From contig JAEZDJ010000111.1 of NCBI GenBank assembly GCA_023429565.1, forward strand, positions 1 to 7,774: a stretch of DNA of 7,774 nt. Direction: 5' to 3'. The translations under genes were made by a program, and so were the position numbers. The stretch is from Actinomycetes bacterium (GTDB lineage: Bacteria; Actinomycetota; Coriobacteriia; Coriobacteriales; Eggerthellaceae). The notes below the pieces were generated by a model, which was not told where the DNA came from, ran no database searches, and saw nothing but the letters and a program-made list of their open reading frames with translations. Positions 5,139 to 7,774 of this stretch are shown in pieces (within the stretch, counting starts at the first letter, position 1; the number at the start of each line of letters is the position of its first letter).

Positions 5139-7774
5139 TCAGACGAAGCCGAGGTCTATGGCGCGCGCCATGAGGTCCGGGTAACGCTTCACCTCAAACT
5201 TTCCGTAAAGGTGCGATAGGTGAGACTTCACGGTGCTCGAGGTAATGCAGAGCTCCTCGGCCATCTCGATTCGCGAATACCCAATGGCTGCCAGTTTCAG
5301 AATTTCACGCTCGCGCGATGTCAGGTCGACTTCGGCATGCGTGAATGGTGTCGTTAGGATGACCTGCTCTTTTCTGTCGACAGGAGCTGAGCGGAGCACC
5401 TTGCGCATGAAGGCGCGTTGCAAATGGTCGGGGGTTGCGGCCTCGAGGTAGGCTGAGAAGAGGGGGCCCAGCTCGCGTGTGCGCAGCGAGAAGGGGGCGA
5501 TGGGCTGGTCGGGTATGGCTCGGACGATGGCATCATGCACGCATCTGAACGCCAAGGCCCGCTTTCCCTGGGAGAAGCGGGCCTTGGCCATCTCGATCTC
5601 AATGTCCAAGGCGAGGCCGCCGAACCCGAACCCATCGGCCTGACGGCGTAGTTCCTCGAGCGCTTCCACGTTCATGTCGACGCCGTCAAGGCTGTCGATT
5701 CTCATTCTGACGAGCTGCCACCCTATCCGTGAATAGGCGGTGTCGCTGATGCCGAGCAGCTTGAACTCTTCATAGACGGCTTCCGAAACACCTGGTTTTC
5801 CCCTGAGCAGGTTGATGATCGCCCGATTGAGGAACGGCATGGGCGCGATGCCGCGTGGCACGGTCAAGGGCTGTGACTCCAGCAGCTCGATGGGTTCCAG
5901 GAGCGCCAGGTCGCCCTGTTCGGCATCGCCTGCCGCAACGTGACTCCACGCGAAGGCAATGGCCCAGTCGAGATACATGTCGGTGTTGCGGTAGGGAGTG
6001 AGCAGCATGCGGGCGCTCTCAAGCTGCTCATGTGTCGAAGGGGTGCGTTCTCCCACTACGACCTTTACGAGGGCCGCGAGCGTGCGGGCAGCACCTGAGA
6101 CGGGGTAGTCGGCGGGGCAGCTGGCAACGAGCGCCCGGCAGACTTCGGAAGCCTTATGGAGATGGCCCTGCAGAAAGTGGGAATAGGCAATCTCGTAGCG
6201 GTTGATGGAGGCCATGTAGGCGAATGGATATCCCTCGGTGACAGCTGTCATCTTGCGGTGGTGCTCGAACCCTGCCGCCAAGTCTCCCTGTTGGTCAAGG
6301 GATTCGGCGGAGCAGTTGAGCAGCATGATGCGCAGGGGCATATACGATGCGTTGTCCACCGAGGGCAACACGGCGCTTGCCATGCGGATGCCGTCGTCGA
6401 ACCTGCTTTCGAGGCAGGTGCTCTTTGCTTCGATGACCTTGAGGGACAGCGTGAGCCCCGGCGGCTCCTCGCCTGCCGCTGCGGCTTGGCGTTTGGTGCG
6501 CTCAGCCCATGCCCGCGTGCTTTCCAGATCAGCTGACATGAGATAGGCCCAAGCAGCGAGCAGGCAGAAGTCCCACGGCAGTTTGTCGAGATCGGGGAGG
6601 AGCGTGCGATGGCGCATGACGAGGTTGAGGGTGCCCGAAGGTTGACTGGGGCAGGCGGCTCGCACCAGATTGACGATGTCGCTGCATTCGACGGCAAGGA
6701 TCTGGTGTTTTGCCGCTGCAAGAGGCATGTCGTGACGGAGGTGCCAGTGGGCAGCCCGAGAATTCAGCTGCCGTGCCTCGTTGGGAGGGAGCTCAAGCAT
6801 CTTCCCCTTCAGCCATTCGGCGAACAGTCGTTGGTAGGTGAACCATTCCCGCCGATGATCTTTGGGCTCCAAGAACAGGTTGTGCTTGCGCAGATCGTTG
6901 ATGATGGCGGCGCTGCCGCCGCAGTCGAGCATGTAATCGCACAGACGCGGGCAGATTTCGTCGAGCATGGCCGTCCTCACCATGAAACGGCGCACATCAT
7001 CGTCGACGGTCTCAAACACCTCGTGTTCGAAGAAGCTGTCGAACGGTTCGCTCATGCCTGAGAGGGCGTTGAGGCAGGTTGTCGGATTGCCTCCGGTCGC
7101 GATTTCCTTCAATGCCGTGGTGACGCCGAGCGGCCAGCCACCGGTTTTCTCGTATAAGACCGAACGCTCGGCGTCACCGAGCGTGTCACCGAGCCATGCC
7201 TCGACCACCTGCCTGCATTCCTCTTCGGTGTAGCTGAGTTCATGCGCGGTGACGGCAACCGGCATTCCGGGCAGCGGCGCTCGGGGAAAATCATGCCGTG
7301 TATAGGCGATGCGTGACGAGAGGAACAGATGAACGTTCGGTGAGAGCGCCGAGATGAACGAGAGGAGCGTTGGGAGGGTCGTCGTGCCTTCGAGCCAATC
7401 GAAACCTTCCAGGACGATGGCGATCGGCGGTCCTGCGTTTGCGGCGAGGCTGAGCTCATTGGCCAGGTGAAGGAGTTCCTCTTGGCCGCTGTCACATTCT
7501 TCTGTCCATGCGGATGCGTCGTCCCAGCCGTTCCTGTCCCGATGGGCCATGGGAAGGCTTGTCTTGAGCGCGTAGCGGAAATTCGTCCAGAAGCGGGAAG
7601 GGTCGGCGTCGGCCTCGTCTGCGGAGAACCACGCCGTGCCGCAGCCTGCGTCCTTCGCGTGCGCGAGCCAGTCGGCAAGGGCAGTGGTCTTTCCGTATCC
7701 TTCCGGAGCGGTGACGATGGTGATGCTTCGGTGCATCCCTTGGTTGAGCAGTTGAGCAATCCGTTCTCTCGGCG
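5139..7774 (-). CDS. MalT/LAL-type LuxR-family transcriptional regulator (N-terminus beyond right edge)
   Basis: A large STAND-type regulator: a P-loop NTPase switch, a helical ligand-sensing part, and a DNA-binding end. The frame stays open to the right edge (877 codons before the stop). The Met at 7736 is probably internal, because the residues before it (RERIAQLLNQG) match the family's sequence preceding Walker A. Numbering from that Met, Walker A is GYGKTT (13-18), the Walker B strand IAIVLEGFDWL (105-115), the sensor strand LFLSSR (137-142), and TGGWPLGV (198-205) matches the conserved GW region of MalT-like proteins. Residues about 310-790 are helical and TPR-like, with no membrane segments. 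The C-terminal LuxR HTH (about 803-865) has LTSREREILKL and ITSSTVKSHLSHLYGKF. The acidic residue of Walker B is Glu where MalT has Asp. The inducer and targets are unknown. It converges with the Rrf2 gene and has no visible link to SUF. Confidence 0.92.
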   Translation of the reverse strand, partial: PRERIAQLLNQGMHRSITIVTAPEGYGKTTALADWLAHAKDAGCGTAWFSADEADADPSRFWTNFRYALKTSLPMAHRDRNGWDDASAWTEECDSGQEELLHLANELSLAANAGPPIAIVLEGFDWLEGTTTLPTLLSFISALSPNVHLFLSSRIAYTRHDFPRAPLPGMPVAVTAHELSYTEEECRQVVEAWLGDTLGDAERSVLYEKTGGWPLGVTTALKEIATGGNPTTCLNALSGMSEPFDSFFEHEVFETVDDDVRRFMVRTAMLDEICPRLCDYMLDCGGSAAIINDLRKHNLFLEPKDHRREWFTYQRLFAEWLKGKMLELPPNEARQLNSRAAHWHLRHDMPLAAAKHQILAVECSDIVNLVRAACPSQPSGTLNLVMRHRTLLPDLDKLPWDFCLLAAWAYLMSADLESTRAWAERTKRQAAAAGEEPPGLTLSLKVIEAKSTCLESRFDDGIRMASAVLPSVDNASYMPLRIMLLNCSAESLDQQGDLAAGFEHHRKMTAVTEGYPFAYMASINRYEIAYSHFLQGHLHKASEVCRALVASCPADYPVSGAARTLAALVKVVVGERTPSTHEQLESARMLLTPYRNTDMYLDWAIAFAWSHVAAGDAEQGDLALLEPIELLESQPLTVPRGIAPMPFLNRAIINLLRGKPGVSEAVYEEFKLLGISDTAYSRIGWQLVRMRIDSLDGVDMNVEALEELRRQADGFGFGGLALDIEIEMAKARFSQGKRALAFRCVHDAIVRAIPDQPIAPFSLRTRELGPLFSAYLEAATPDHLQRAFMRKVLRSAPVDRKEQVILTTPFTHAEVDLTSREREILKLAAIGYSRIEMAEELCITSSTVKSHLSHLYGKFEVKRYPDLMARAIDLGFV

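Noticed and set aside
6609..7061. A 150-codon open frame on the plus strand opposite the LuxR-type gene
   Set aside because: It is antisense to a continuous regulator frame and has no independent support.
5139..7736. Met at 7736 as the true start of the LuxR-type regulator
   Set aside because: The frame stays open to the window edge and the upstream residues fit the family's pre-Walker A segment. No good ribosome binding site is seen before 7736.
1..7774. Possible novel system, mobile element, CRISPR array or RNA gene
   Set aside because: I looked on both strands for repeat arrays, transposase-like frames, tRNA-like folds and unexplained coding stretches. All coding regions belong to known families and gaps are under 300 bases.

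Overview
This window reads as a chromosomal housekeeping segment from a high-GC Gram-positive anaerobe. The best guess is a member of the Coriobacteriia (Eggerthellaceae-like). The basis is the GC-rich third codon positions, strong AGGAGG ribosome binding sites, a compact sufC-sufB-sufD-sufS order with an IscR-like gene diverging from it, and a large MalT-type LuxR regulator next door. The assignment is inference from style; no marker gene is present.

Layout. The left 4.2 kb is a minus-strand SUF iron-sulfur cluster assembly operon, transcribed right to left: sufC (ATPase), sufB (scaffold), sufD (scaffold partner), then sufS (cysteine desulfurase), which runs off the left edge. The genes are 12 bp apart or overlap by 1 or 4 bp, so they are almost certainly co-transcribed and partly translationally coupled. 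A 273-bp AT-rich divergent intergenic region (4206-4478) holds a plausible sigma70-type suf promoter and a perfect 9-bp dyad of 25 bp total, lying on the -10/start region. It also holds weaker candidate signals for the opposite gene.

The plus-strand gene at 4479-4967 encodes an IscR-like Rrf2 regulator with three cysteines that could hold an Fe-S cluster. The obvious model is feedback control: the regulator senses cluster supply and acts on the dyad in front of sufC. SufS would supply sulfur, SufB/SufD/SufC would build the cluster, and the Rrf2 protein would report on demand. This model is inferred from gene neighbourhood and from IscR/SUF precedent.

Right of it, after a 171-bp convergent gap with GC-rich dyads but no clear terminator, the minus strand carries most of a MalT/LAL-type STAND regulator. 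It has an N-terminal P-loop NTPase, a long helical middle part and a C-terminal LuxR HTH. Its start lies beyond the right edge. Nothing ties it functionally to the SUF locus.

I see no mobile element, CRISPR array, tRNA or rRNA. I also see no convincing unknown system. The points worth a second look are the suf operator, the unusual cysteine spacing and C-terminal repeat of the Rrf2 protein, and the terminal extensions of SufS and SufC.
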